From the NCBI RefSeq assembly GCF_900104635.1, contig NZ_FNWC01000007.1, positions 248,001 to 312,000 of the forward strand: a DNA stretch of 64,000 nt, written 5' to 3'. Origin of the DNA: Coprococcus phoceensis (GTDB lineage: Bacteria; Bacillota; Clostridia; Lachnospirales; Lachnospiraceae). The translations under genes were made by a program, and so were the position numbers. Of the stretch, positions 32,574-41,981 are shown piece by piece. Position 1 is the stretch's first letter, and each line of letters opens with the position of its first letter. The notes beneath the pieces were generated by a model, which was given only the letters and a program-made list of their open reading frames with translations, had not been told where the DNA came from and searched no databases.

Positions 32574-32606
32574 AAAGCAGTTAGTCTTAGGATTGACTGC
32601 TTTTTT
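32574..32606 (+). terminator. Slot B cargo terminator, ICE2
   Basis: Stem AAGCAGTTAGTC / GATTGACTGCTT plus T run, the same as at 2301 and 26464. It separates cargo from the ardA operon. Confidence 0.88.
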
Positions 32607-32635
32607 CTTACCTAAAATCAGATTGGAGTGATGAC

Positions 32636-32932
32636 ATGAACGATATTTTTAAGGATATGCAGGCAAAAGTCGGCTGTGAATACATTTCCGACCTGCCCTC
32701 TTACAAGCGTAAGGTGTGGCATGAAATGAAACGACTGAACCCTGCCGACTATGAAGAAAGACAGTTAGAAGATTTTTCAAAGTATGTGTTTGGTATGTCG
32801 TACCAAACCTTAAAAGATGTGATGAAACAACAGAAAGGACGTGAGGAACAATGCAGGAAACAAGGGTGCTGGTGGAAACGAAAGGAACAACTGGCGAAGA
32901 AACAATATCATACTGGTTCGACCTGCCGATAG
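32636..32932 (+). CDS. Small ORF upstream of ardA, ICE2
   Basis: A 98-aa frame homologous to 2364-2660 (MNDIFKDMQAKVGCEYISD...), with GGAGTGATGAC upstream. The last 82 bases overlap ardA in another frame. It is conserved between both ICEs outside the overlap. No domain is recognised. Confidence 0.65.
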   Translation: MNDIFKDMQAKVGCEYISDLPSYKRKVWHEMKRLNPADYEERQLEDFSKYVFGMSYQTLKDVMKQQKGREEQCRKQGCWWKRKEQLAKKQYHTGSTCR

Positions 32933-33354
32933 ATGTTGCCGAGTTTGAAGAAAAGTTAGGTGTCGGTGCAGAAAGTGGGGATTACCGCATTATCGAAAAG
33001 GTACTGCCCTTTGCTGATGAAGTCCACGAACATACAAGCGTGTACCAGCTCAACGAACTAGATTTTATGTACCGTCAGCTACCAGCCGATATGCAGGAAG
33101 AATATACAGCACTTCTTACGGTGTATGAAAATTTAGAAGCACTTTATATTTGCAGAAACATGATTACAGTTTATCCTGACTGCAAAAGCATGATAGATGT
33201 TGCAAGGCAAAAGCTGATGAACGACCCGACGTTCAAACATTTATCTGAGGACTGTCAAGAATACTATTTCGATTTTGAAGCCTACGCTTCTCACTTGCAG
33301 GAACACGGGAAATTTTTAGTAACAGAACACGGTATCTTTGAACTGCCAGAGTAG
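32851..33354 (+). CDS. ardA: ArdA antirestriction protein 1, ICE2
   Basis: A 167-aa acidic DNA mimic of the ArdA family, about 95% identical to 2579-3082. It carries SYWFDLPIDVAEFEEKLGVG and FDFEAYASHLQEHGKF. It should protect incoming ICE DNA from type I restriction. The paralogue follows 17 bp later, giving two antirestriction proteins in one operon. Confidence 0.92.
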   Translation: MQETRVLVETKGTTGEETISYWFDLPIDVAEFEEKLGVGAESGDYRIIEKVLPFADEVHEHTSVYQLNELDFMYRQLPADMQEEYTALLTVYENLEALYICRNMITVYPDCKSMIDVARQKLMNDPTFKHLSEDCQEYYFDFEAYASHLQEHGKFLVTEHGIFELPE

Positions 33355-33371
33355 GAAATGAGGTGGTGCTT

Positions 33372-33875
33372 ATGATTGATGATATGGCGGTTTACATTGC
33401 TAATCTTGGCAAATACAATGAGGGCTATTTAGTCGGTGCTTGGTTCACGTTTCCTATTGACGAGGAAGATGTGAAAGAAAAAATCGGCTTGAATGAACAA
33501 TATGAGGAATACGCTATCCATGATACCGATAACTTTCCCATTGCGATTGGCGAGTATGTTTCCATTGAAGAACTCAATGAGATGTATGAAATGATAGAGG
33601 AACTTCCCGACTATATCGTAGAGTGTCTGGACGAATTTATCAACCACTACGGGACGCTGGAAGAAGTCGTGGAACACAAGGACGATATTTATTATTATCC
33701 CGACTGTGAAACCATGACAGACGTTGCCTACTACTACATAGACGAATTGCAGGCACTTGGGGATATTCCACCCAGCTTACAGAATTACATTGACTATGAA
33801 GCCTACGGGCGAGATTTGGATATGGGCGGTTGCTTTATTGAAACAAGCCGAGGTATGTGCGAGATACCATATTAA
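33372..33875 (+). CDS. ardA: ArdA antirestriction protein 2, ICE2
   Basis: A 167-aa ArdA paralogue, diverged from its neighbour (MIDDMAVYIANLGKYNEGYLVGAWFTFPID...). It ends in DYEAYGRDLDMGGCFIETSRGMCEIPY, the part lost in the ICE1 fusion. ATG 33372 follows GAGGTGG. Having two ArdA proteins may widen the range of restriction enzymes blocked (inference). Confidence 0.9.
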   Translation: MIDDMAVYIANLGKYNEGYLVGAWFTFPIDEEDVKEKIGLNEQYEEYAIHDTDNFPIAIGEYVSIEELNEMYEMIEELPDYIVECLDEFINHYGTLEEVVEHKDDIYYYPDCETMTDVAYYYIDELQALGDIPPSLQNYIDYEAYGRDLDMGGCFIETSRGMCEIPY

Positions 33876-33928
33876 CGCTGGAAGATCAGCAACAAGCTTT
33901 GTTGCTACTGACAGCGTATTTCTCTTTT

Positions 33929-33959
33929 AAGGGACAGTCTGAAACATGGCTGTCCTTTT
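33929..33959 (+). terminator. Terminator/attenuator before tcpE
   Basis: AAGGGACAG pairs with CTGTCCTTTT around a GAAACATG-containing loop. It follows another small hairpin (AGCAAC...GTTGCT). It may limit transcription from the ardA operon into the transfer genes. Confidence 0.65.
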
Positions 33960-33984
33960 CTATTTTGAAAGGAGCTGAAAGAAC

Positions 33985-34383
33985 TTGAAAAAGATTAAAT
34001 CTTATACGGGTATCTGGAACGTGGAAAAAGTCTTGTATGCAATCAATGACTTTAACTTGCCCTTTCCCGTTACTTTTACGCAGATTACATGGTTTGTGAT
34101 TACAGAATTTATCATCATTCTGTTTGGGGATATTCCCCCACTTTCCATGATTGAGGGAGCATTTCTCAAATATTTTGGTATTCCCGTTGCTCTCACTTGG
34201 TTTATGTCGCAGAAAACTTTTGACGGAAAGAAGCCGTACAGCTTTTTGAAATCACAGATAACCTATGCCCTGCGACCTAAAATCACTTATGCAGGAAAAG
34301 CCGTAAAACTGCATAAGCAGACCTTGAATGAAACAATCACGGCAGTAAGGAGTGTGAACTATGTTCCCGATAAAATATATTGA
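33985..34383 (+). CDS. tcpE: TcpE-like membrane protein (Tn916 Orf17)
   Basis: A 132-aa protein of the TcpE family with two membrane helices (about 30-50 and 56-76) and the conserved IPVALTWFMSQKTFDGKKPYSFLKSQITY. It is an essential small membrane part of the pCW3/Tn916-type mating pore. The start is TTG 33985, preceded by GAAAGGAGCTG. The stop overlaps the next gene by 23 bp, so both are translated together. Confidence 0.9.
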   Translation: MKKIKSYTGIWNVEKVLYAINDFNLPFPVTFTQITWFVITEFIIILFGDIPPLSMIEGAFLKYFGIPVALTWFMSQKTFDGKKPYSFLKSQITYALRPKITYAGKAVKLHKQTLNETITAVRSVNYVPDKIY

Positions 34384-36793
34384 CAATAACCTTGTCTGGA
34401 ACAAGGACAATGAGGTGTTCGCTTACTATGAGTTGATACCGTATAACTATTCTTTCCTATCCGCAGAGCAGAAATTTATCGTGCATGACAGCTTTCGCCA
34501 GCTTATCGCACAGTCCCGTGAGGGTAAAATTCATGCCTTGCAGATTGCCACAGAAAGCTCCATACGAAGTATGCAGGAACAGTCAAAGAAACTGGTAACT
34601 GGAAAATTAAAGGAAGTTGCCTATCAGAAGATAGACGAACAGACCGAAGCGTTAGTATCTATGATTGGGGACAATCAAGTGGACTACCGTTTTTTTCTTG
34701 GCTTTAAGCTCATGGTTACGGAAGAACAGCTCAATCTGAAGAACATCAAAAAATCGGCGTGGCTGACGTTTACGGAATTTCTCCATGAAGTGAACCACAC
34801 GCTGATGAATGATTTTGTTTCCATGCCGAATGATGAAATCAACCGTTACATGAAAATGGAAAAGTTACTGGAAAATAAAATATCAAGGCGTTTTAAGGTG
34901 CGTCGCTTGGAAATCAATGATTTTGGGTATCTCATGGAACATCTTTACGGCAGGGACGGTATCGCCTATGAAGATTATGAGTACCAGCTACCAAAGAAAA
35001 AATTGAACAAAGAAACGCTGATAAAATACTACGACCTTATTCGTCCGACAAGGTGTGTGATTGAGGAAAGCCAGCGGTATTTACGATTGGAGCATGAGGA
35101 CAAGGAAAGCTATGTATCCTACTTTACCGTCAATGCGATTGTCGGGGAGCTTGATTTCCCGTCGTCTGAAATCTTCTATTTCCAGCAACAGCAATTCACA
35201 TTCCCCGTTGATACTTCTATGAATGTAGAAATCGTGGAGAACAGAAAGGCTCTTACCACAGTAAGAAATAAGAAAAAGGAATTGAAAGACCTTGACAATC
35301 ACGCTTATCAAGCAGGAAGTGAAACCAGCTCAAATGTGGTGGACGCATTAGACAGCGTGGACGAGCTGGAAACGGATTTAGACCAGAGCAAAGAAAGTAT
35401 GTATAAGCTCTCTTATGTAGTGCGTGTATCGGCTGATGATTTGGACGAATTAAAACGCCGTTGTGATGAAGTCAAAGACTTTTACGACGACCTCAATGTA
35501 AAGCTGGTGCGTCCTGCTGGGGATATGCTGGGGCTTCATTCTGAATTTTTTCCTGCCAGCAAGCGATATATCAATGACTATGTGCAGTATGTAAAATCAG
35601 ACTTCTTGGCTGGGCTTGGTTTTGGAGCGACCCAGCAGTTAGGAGAAACTACGGGTATCTATATGGGCTATTCCGTTGATACGGGAAGAAATGTGTACCT
35701 GCAACCGTCTTTGGCTTCGCAGGGCGTAAAAGGTACAGTTACCAACGCCCTTGCGTCTGCTTTCGTCGGTTCTCTTGGCGGTGGGAAGTCGTTCTGCAAC
35801 AATCTTCTGGTGTATTATTCGGTGTTGTTTGGCGGTCAAGCAGTCATTTTAGACCCCAAAGCCGAGCGTGGCAACTGGAAAGAAACGCTCCCAGAGATAG
35901 CCCATGAAATCAATATCGTAAATCTTACCAGCGACAAGGACAATGCAGGACTTCTTGACCCGTTTGTGATTATGAAGAATGTAAAAGACGCTGAAAGTCT
36001 GGCAATCGACATCTTAACATTCCTTACGGGTATTTCCTCTAGGGACGGCGAAAAATTCCCCGTACTTCGTAAGGCGGTACGCTCCGTTACCCAGAGCGAC
36101 AGTCGGGGCTTACTCCATGTGATAGACGAGCTTCGCCGTGAAGATACGCCCATATCAAGAAATATTGCAGACCATATCGACAGCTTCACAGACTACGACT
36201 TTGCACATCTGCTGTTTTCGGACGGTACGGTGGAAAATGCAATCAGTCTGGATAACCAGCTCAATATCATTCAAGTAGCAGACCTTGTACTGCCAGATAA
36301 AGATACCACTTTTGAGGAATACACGACCATTGAATTATTGTCGGTGTCTATGCTGATTGTGATTAGTACCTTTGCACTCGACTTCATTCACAGCGACAGA
36401 AGCATTTTTAAGATTGTAGACCTTGATGAAGCGTGGGCGTTCTTAAATGTAGCACAAGGCGAAACCTTATCAAATAAGCTGGTTCGTGCTGGGCGAGCTA
36501 TGCAGGCAGGCGTTTATTTCGTTACACAATCTTCTGGGGACGTGTCAAAGGAAAGTCTGAAAAACAATATCGGCTTGAAATTTGCCTTTCGTTCTACTGA
36601 CATTAACGAGATAAAGCAGACCTTAGAATTTTTCGGTATCGACAAGGACGACGAGAACAACCAGAAACGGCTTCGTGATTTGGAGAACGGACAATGCTTA
36701 TTGCAGGACTTATACGGGCGTGTCGGTGTGGTGCAGATACACCCAGTCTTTGAAGAACTGTTGCACGCCTTTGATACCAGACCGCCCGTATAG
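34361..36793 (+). CDS. VirB4-like transfer ATPase (Tn916 Orf16)
   Basis: An 810-aa ATPase of the VirB4/TraE type that powers the conjugative type IV secretion system. Walker A is GSLGGGKSF near residue 470 and Walker B is KIVDLDEAW near 685; a further motif is QSSGDVSKESLKNNIG. The N-terminal half is the less conserved CagE/TrbE-like region. Length is close to Tn916 Orf16 (about 815 aa). The gene is absent from ICE1. Confidence 0.93.
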   Translation: MFPIKYIDNNLVWNKDNEVFAYYELIPYNYSFLSAEQKFIVHDSFRQLIAQSREGKIHALQIATESSIRSMQEQSKKLVTGKLKEVAYQKIDEQTEALVSMIGDNQVDYRFFLGFKLMVTEEQLNLKNIKKSAWLTFTEFLHEVNHTLMNDFVSMPNDEINRYMKMEKLLENKISRRFKVRRLEINDFGYLMEHLYGRDGIAYEDYEYQLPKKKLNKETLIKYYDLIRPTRCVIEESQRYLRLEHEDKESYVSYFTVNAIVGELDFPSSEIFYFQQQQFTFPVDTSMNVEIVENRKALTTVRNKKKELKDLDNHAYQAGSETSSNVVDALDSVDELETDLDQSKESMYKLSYVVRVSADDLDELKRRCDEVKDFYDDLNVKLVRPAGDMLGLHSEFFPASKRYINDYVQYVKSDFLAGLGFGATQQLGETTGIYMGYSVDTGRNVYLQPSLASQGVKGTVTNALASAFVGSLGGGKSFCNNLLVYYSVLFGGQAVILDPKAERGNWKETLPEIAHEINIVNLTSDKDNAGLLDPFVIMKNVKDAESLAIDILTFLTGISSRDGEKFPVLRKAVRSVTQSDSRGLLHVIDELRREDTPISRNIADHIDSFTDYDFAHLLFSDGTVENAISLDNQLNIIQVADLVLPDKDTTFEEYTTIELLSVSMLIVISTFALDFIHSDRSIFKIVDLDEAWAFLNVAQGETLSNKLVRAGRAMQAGVYFVTQSSGDVSKESLKNNIGLKFAFRSTDINEIKQTLEFFGIDKDDENNQKRLRDLENGQCLLQDLYGRVGVVQIHPVFEELLHAFDTRPPV

Positions 36794-36810
36794 AGAAATG
36801 AGGTGGAGTG

Positions 36811-39012
36811 ATGAAAGAAAGGATAAAAGGTGCGTTCACAAAAAAGAAGATTTTCCACTTTCTCAAAATGGCTCTGTTTGTCGTGGCACTCTCCCTTATC
36901 CTGCTTTCACTTTTGGGGACGGTGGCTCATGCGACGGGGCTTGTGGACGATACCATAAACGCAGAAAATCTTTACTCAAAATACCCCCTTTCCAACTACC
37001 AGCTTGATTTTTATGTGGATAATAGCTGGTCGTGGCTTCCGTGGAACTGGCTGGACGGTATCGGAAAATCGGTGCAGTACGGGCTTTACTGTATTACCAA
37101 CTTTGTCTGGACGATAAGCCTTTATTTAAGCAATGCCACGGGCTATGTGGTGCAGGAAGCCTATAAGCTGGACTTCATCAACGATATGGCAGACAGTATC
37201 GGGAAAAGCATACAGACCCTTGCAGGCGTAACACAAAACGGCTTTTCTTCTACGGGCTTCTATGTTGGTTTTCTGCTTCTCATTATCTTGGTGGTAGGAC
37301 TTTATGTTGCCTATACGGGACTTATCAAACGGGAAACCAGTAAGGCACTTCACGCTGTTATTAACTTTGTGGTAGTGTTCGTGTTGTCCGCTTCGTTTAT
37401 CGCCTATGCTCCCGACTACATCAAGAAGATAAATGAATTTTCATCAGACATCAGTACCGCTTCACTTGATTTGGGAACAAAAATCATGCTCCCCAACTCT
37501 GAAAGCGAGGGCAAGGACAGCGTGGACTTGATACGGGACAGCTTATTTTCTATTCAAGTGGAACAGCCGTGGCTACTTCTGCAATTTGGAAACAGCAACG
37601 CAGAGGAAATCGGGACAGACCGTGTAGAAGCTCTTGTATCGGCAAGTCCAGAGGACGAGGACGGGAAAACCAGAGAGGAAGTCGTGAAAACAGAAATAGA
37701 GGACAACGACAACAACAATCTGACAATACCGCAGGTGGTAAACCGTTTAGGCATGGTGTTCTTCCTACTGTTCTTCAATTTAGGGATAACAATATTTGTA
37801 TTCTTGCTTACGGGCATGATGTTGTTCAGCCAGATACTTTTTATTATCTTTGCAATGTTTTTACCTATCAGCTTTTTACTTTCCATGATACCGAGCTATG
37901 AAAGCATGGCAAAGCAGGCAATCGTGAGGGTGTTTAATACCATTATGACACGGGCAGGAATAACGCTCATTGTAACGGTGGCGTTCAGTATTTCCAGTAT
38001 GTTTTATAACATATCCACAGACTATCCATTTTTCATGGTGGCGTTCTTGCAGATAGTATGTTTCGCTGGTATCTATATGAAGCTGGGCGACTTAATGAGT
38101 ATGTTCTCTTTGAACGCTAATGATAGTCAAAGCATGGGACGAAGAATTTTCCGCAGACCGTATCTGTTTATGCGACATAGGGCTAGGCGTATGGAACACC
38201 GTATTGCAAGGGCGGTAAGTGCTGGCGGTATTTCGGGCGGTGTCGCTGGTGCGGTGGCTGGAAGTGCCGTTGCTGGAAAACGAGCTGAAAGAAAAAATAC
38301 AGCTTCTAAAGAAAATCGGGGCAATACCACTTCCAGCATGGGACAGCGTGCAGGTTCAAAAGTAGGTGCTGTCTTAGATACGAAAAATAAAGTGAAAGAC
38401 AAAGCAAACGCTGTCAAAGAGAATATCAAAGATATGCCGACACAGACCGCTTATGCGGTGTATTCCGCAAAGGAAAAGGCAAAGTCCAGCGTGTCCGACT
38501 TCAAGCGTGGCATGGTGCAGGAACAGCAGTCCAGACAGACGGGACGATTGGAAAAGCAGGAACAGCATAGACAAAATATCGCTGACAAGCGTATGGAGCT
38601 TCAAAAGGCACAAGAAGCAAGGCAGGCACAGCGAAAGGCTGACGGATCAGCGACAACGGGAGCTACCCGTCCCCATGAGCGACCAGCCACAGCTTCAAAG
38701 CCGAGTGCGGAAAAAACGCAGGAAGTCAAACGTCCTGCCACAGCGACCACTTCAAAAGCAAGTGAACCAGTCAAGACAAATGTTATCAAAGAGCGTCCTT
38801 TATCTTCTGGTGCTTCTGATAAGAAAGCGACCCAGTCGGCACAGATAGCACATAGGCAAAATGTAGAAAAAATGGTATCACAGGAAACACGCCAGAATTA
38901 CACCAAAGACCGTAGGACAAAGGTTCAGCAGACGCAAACCGTCCAAAAGAACCAGCAGACAACAGAGAAAACTCGTAACCTTGTGATGAAGAAAGGACAG
39001 AAGAAAAAATGA
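36811..39012 (+). CDS. Polytopic conjugation protein (Tn916 Orf15, TcpH/VirB6-like)
   Basis: A 733-aa membrane protein. An N-terminal signal/helix at about 13-38 (LKMALFVVALSLILLSLLG) is followed by some six further membrane segments up to about residue 430, then a long basic, Lys/Gln/Ala-rich cytoplasmic tail of 290 residues with coiled-coil character. It forms the inner-membrane channel of the mating pore, by similarity with TcpH. ATG 36811 is preferred to GTG 36808. It overlaps orf14 by 4 bp. Confidence 0.9.
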   Translation: MKERIKGAFTKKKIFHFLKMALFVVALSLILLSLLGTVAHATGLVDDTINAENLYSKYPLSNYQLDFYVDNSWSWLPWNWLDGIGKSVQYGLYCITNFVWTISLYLSNATGYVVQEAYKLDFINDMADSIGKSIQTLAGVTQNGFSSTGFYVGFLLLIILVVGLYVAYTGLIKRETSKALHAVINFVVVFVLSASFIAYAPDYIKKINEFSSDISTASLDLGTKIMLPNSESEGKDSVDLIRDSLFSIQVEQPWLLLQFGNSNAEEIGTDRVEALVSASPEDEDGKTREEVVKTEIEDNDNNNLTIPQVVNRLGMVFFLLFFNLGITIFVFLLTGMMLFSQILFIIFAMFLPISFLLSMIPSYESMAKQAIVRVFNTIMTRAGITLIVTVAFSISSMFYNISTDYPFFMVAFLQIVCFAGIYMKLGDLMSMFSLNANDSQSMGRRIFRRPYLFMRHRARRMEHRIARAVSAGGISGGVAGAVAGSAVAGKRAERKNTASKENRGNTTSSMGQRAGSKVGAVLDTKNKVKDKANAVKENIKDMPTQTAYAVYSAKEKAKSSVSDFKRGMVQEQQSRQTGRLEKQEQHRQNIADKRMELQKAQEARQAQRKADGSATTGATRPHERPATASKPSAEKTQEVKRPATATTSKASEPVKTNVIKERPLSSGASDKKATQSAQIAHRQNVEKMVSQETRQNYTKDRRTKVQQTQTVQKNQQTTEKTRNLVMKKGQKKK

Positions 39013-40016
39013 AACTGAAACATATCGCTCTCATTGGCACTCTGTTTCCTATCCTCTTTTCTCTGGTGCTTTTCTTTGGTGTGTTAATTAGTGCGGACAG
39101 CGACGACGAGAATAGCAATTTTTCTTCTGGCATTACGGGTATGAACTTATCCGCAGAAGTCTTGAAACATCAGCCTATGGTGGAAAAGTACGCCAGAGAA
39201 AACGGTATCTCCGAGTATGTCAATGTGCTATTGGCTATCATTCAAGTAGAAAGTGGCGGTACGGCAGAAGATGTTATGCAGAGTTCGGAAAGTCTGGGAC
39301 TACCGCCTAATTCCTTAGATACGGAAAGCTCAATCAAGCAGGGGTGTAAATATTTTGCGTCCCTGCTTTCTTCCTGCAAAAATCAAGGTATCGACGATTT
39401 GAATGTAGCGATACAGTCCTATAACTATGGCGGCGGCTATGTGGGATATGTGGCAGGAAAAGGAAAGAAACACACCTTTAACCTTGCAGAGAGCTTCGCT
39501 CGTGAGAAGTCGGGTGGAAAGAAAGTAACCTACACCAACCCGATAGCCGTTGCAAAGAATGGGGGCTGGCGGTATGGCTATGGAAATATGTTCTATGTGG
39601 AATTAGTCAATCAATATCTGACCGTGGCACACTTTGATAATGCAACGGCACAAGCGATTATGAATGAAGCGTTGAAATATCAAGGCTGGAAGTATGTGTA
39701 TGGTGGCAGTAATCCGAACACTTCCTTTGATTGTAGCGGACTTGTGCAATGGTGCTATGGAAAAGCTGGTATCTCCTTACCGAGAACAGCACAAGCACAG
39801 TATGACGCTACCCAACATCTTCCACTCTCGCAAGCAAAAGCTGGGGACTTGGTATTTTTCCATTCTACCTATAACGCTGGTTCGTATGTAACCCACGTCG
39901 GCATTTATGTAGGAAATAATCAGATGTACCATGCAGGCGACCCGATAGGATATGCAGACCTAAGTAGTAGTTACTGGCAACAGCACTTAATCGGTGCAGG
40001 ACGAGTAAAACAATAG
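39009..40016 (+). CDS. Bifunctional cell-wall hydrolase (Tn916 Orf14, CwlT/TcpG type)
   Basis: A 335-aa secreted or membrane-anchored enzyme that opens peptidoglycan for DNA passage. An N-terminal membrane helix lies at about 8-28. A lysozyme-like domain follows at about 55-190 (LLAIIQVESGG with catalytic Glu near 81). The C-terminal NlpC/P60 endopeptidase domain has DCSGLVQWCYG (Cys near 241) and THVGIYVGN (His near 297). It matches Tn916 Orf14 (333 aa). ATGA overlap with orf15. Confidence 0.94.
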   Translation: MKLKHIALIGTLFPILFSLVLFFGVLISADSDDENSNFSSGITGMNLSAEVLKHQPMVEKYARENGISEYVNVLLAIIQVESGGTAEDVMQSSESLGLPPNSLDTESSIKQGCKYFASLLSSCKNQGIDDLNVAIQSYNYGGGYVGYVAGKGKKHTFNLAESFAREKSGGKKVTYTNPIAVAKNGGWRYGYGNMFYVELVNQYLTVAHFDNATAQAIMNEALKYQGWKYVYGGSNPNTSFDCSGLVQWCYGKAGISLPRTAQAQYDATQHLPLSQAKAGDLVFFHSTYNAGSYVTHVGIYVGNNQMYHAGDPIGYADLSSSYWQQHLIGAGRVKQ

Positions 40017-40032
40017 AAAGGACTTGAAAAAT

Positions 40033-40941
40033 ATGTTTAAGAAGAATAAGAAACAGACAGAAACTATCAAAGAACTAAAAGAAAGAAAGGTGCGTACTGT
40101 CAAGGTAGGCACACATCAGAAAACCGTGATTGCGTTGTGGGTGGTGCTTATCGCAAGCGTGAGTTTTGGGGTGTATAAGAATTTTACGGCTATCGACCAG
40201 CACACGACCCATGAAAAAGAAATCATTGAACTTCGCTTGCAGGACACCAACGGGATTGAAAATTTCGTGAAGAATTTTGCGAAGTCTTATTACACATGGA
40301 ATAACAGCAAAGAAGCTATCGAAGCAAGGACGCAGGCAATCAACGGTTATCTGACAAAGGAATTGCAGGACTTGAATATAGATACCATTAGAACAGACAT
40401 ACCGACTAGTTCCACAGTTACAGATGTGATTGTATGGAGTATTGAACAGTCGGGAATGGACACTTTTTCTGCTATCTACGAAGTAGATCAGCAGATAAAA
40501 GAGGGAGAACAGACAAGCAATGTGAAAGCAACCTATACTGTAAAAGTCCATGTGGACGCTGACGGGGATATGGTAATCGTTCAGAACCCTACCCTTGCAC
40601 CAGTAATCGAAAAATCAGACTATGAGCCTAAGACACCAGAAGCAGACGCAAGTGTAGACGCTGATACTGTCAATGACGCTACCGCTTTTCTGGAAACATT
40701 CTTTAAGCTCTATCCAACAGCCACAGAAAAAGAGCTTGCCTACTATGTATCTGGGAATGTGATTGAACCTATCGGCAGGGACTACCTTTATTCCGAATTG
40801 GTAAACCCAGTATTTACAAGGGACGGGGACAATGTGAAAGTCAAGGTTGCCGTAAAATTCCTTGATAATCAGACAAAGGCTACGCAGGTATCGCAGTATG
40901 AACTTGTTCTCCGTAAAGATAGTAACTGGAAGATTGTATAA
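40033..40941 (+). CDS. tcpC: TcpC mating-pore protein (Tn916 Orf13)
   Basis: A 302-aa bitopic protein. The cytoplasmic start is very basic (MFKKNKKQTETIKELKERK), the membrane helix lies at about 34-54 (VIALWVVLIASVSFGVYKN), and two NTF2-like domains sit outside. It is a core component of the pCW3/Tn916-type translocation complex. The 3' part is repeated at 3571-4212 (ICE1 fusion) and 44139-44585 (fragment). ATG 40033 is chosen over TTG 40024. Confidence 0.92.
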   Translation: MFKKNKKQTETIKELKERKVRTVKVGTHQKTVIALWVVLIASVSFGVYKNFTAIDQHTTHEKEIIELRLQDTNGIENFVKNFAKSYYTWNNSKEAIEARTQAINGYLTKELQDLNIDTIRTDIPTSSTVTDVIVWSIEQSGMDTFSAIYEVDQQIKEGEQTSNVKATYTVKVHVDADGDMVIVQNPTLAPVIEKSDYEPKTPEADASVDADTVNDATAFLETFFKLYPTATEKELAYYVSGNVIEPIGRDYLYSELVNPVFTRDGDNVKVKVAVKFLDNQTKATQVSQYELVLRKDSNWKIV

Positions 40942-40950
40942 ATAGAATAA

Positions 40951-40995
40951 TTTAGCCGTAACCACTTATTCTTTTGGAGTTACGGCTAAATTTTT
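40951..40995. terminator. Bidirectional terminator after tcpC
   Basis: TTTAGCCGTAAC (40951-40962) pairs with GTTACGGCTAAA (40979-40990), with T/A runs on both sides. It serves tcpC and the convergent araC gene, and overlaps the 3' end of the latter. Confidence 0.88.
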
Positions 40996-41850
40996 ATACA
41001 AATTTCGATATTGACTAGGCGAGGTGGAATGATATTTTTTAAATATTCGACTAAAATAATTACCATTTTCAAAACCACACATTAAAGCAATTTCTGTGAT
41101 GTTATAATCTGTTTGTTTTAAATAGTAAATTGATTTGTCTAGACGTATATTGTTTATATAATCGGTTGTAGTTTTTCCCGTTAATTGTTTGAAACTACGA
41201 CAAAAATGATGAACACTTAATCCTACCGTATTTGCCAGTTTAGATAATGTTATTTTTTCATTATATTTCTTTTCAATCAGTTCAAATGCAGGTTGAAATC
41301 TTATAAGAGTAGCTTCCTTATCATCTAATTCTGATTGTGTAAGAATATGTTGAACATGGTTTCTTAACAGTGTAACTACTAAATAATAAATGTAACCTTT
41401 TATTGCCAATTCGTAACCTATTTTTTTATTGAAGTATTCCATTAGGACTTTTTTTACTAGTTCTGTTAGTTCTGTGTTGTTTTGAATTAAATTGTTAAAT
41501 TCAATTCTATTTAAAGTAATGGGAGTTAAATATTTTGTTTGCAATAAATCCACATGATTACTGAAAAGAAAGGAAGGTTCAAATCTTATAGTATAAAAAA
41601 CCAAATTATCTGATGTACTTTCTAAATAATGTAACTCATTAGGATTTACAATGACTAAATCATTAGCTTGTACTTCAAAATTATTTTTACCACACTCTAA
41701 TTTAGCTGTTCCGCTAATAAAGTAATAAACTTGTAAATGTTCATGCCAATGTCTGGGAAAATTTTGTCCATTTTTAATATCCGATTTTTTAAAAATATCC
41801 ACAAAACTCTCTTGCCCTTTTCTATTAAAATAATTATCTCTATTATTCAT
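40966..41850 (-). CDS. AraC-family regulator with cupin sensor domain (slot C cargo)
   Basis: A 294-aa regulator. The N-terminal cupin (HWHEHLQVYYFISGTAKLECG at about 37-57) is the ligand sensor. The C-terminal double helix-turn-helix (ITLSKLANTVGLSVHHFCRSFKQLTG and TEIALMCGFENGNYFSRIFKKYHSTSPSQYR) covers 190-290. Start 41850 (MNNRDNYFNRKG) follows TGAGGATATT. It is divergent from the MFS exporter gene, which it probably activates in response to its substrate. Confidence 0.9.
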   Translation of the reverse strand: MNNRDNYFNRKGQESFVDIFKKSDIKNGQNFPRHWHEHLQVYYFISGTAKLECGKNNFEVQANDLVIVNPNELHYLESTSDNLVFYTIRFEPSFLFSNHVDLLQTKYLTPITLNRIEFNNLIQNNTELTELVKKVLMEYFNKKIGYELAIKGYIYYLVVTLLRNHVQHILTQSELDDKEATLIRFQPAFELIEKKYNEKITLSKLANTVGLSVHHFCRSFKQLTGKTTTDYINNIRLDKSIYYLKQTDYNITEIALMCGFENGNYFSRIFKKYHSTSPSQYRNLYKNLAVTPKE

Positions 41851-41981
41851 AATATCCTCACATATCAAAATTGTGCTAATATACAGCAATACAGTTATTG
41901 AAAATATTTGTATATATTCCTATTATATGATATGTGGTTTGCGTTGTAAATCACAAAATAATACTAATAAGGAGATGTGTT
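41851..41981. promoter_or_regulatory. Divergent control region, araC / MFS
   Basis: A 131-bp AT-rich gap between the two divergent starts. It must hold both promoters and the AraC sites. I could not assign boxes with certainty. Confidence 0.45.
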
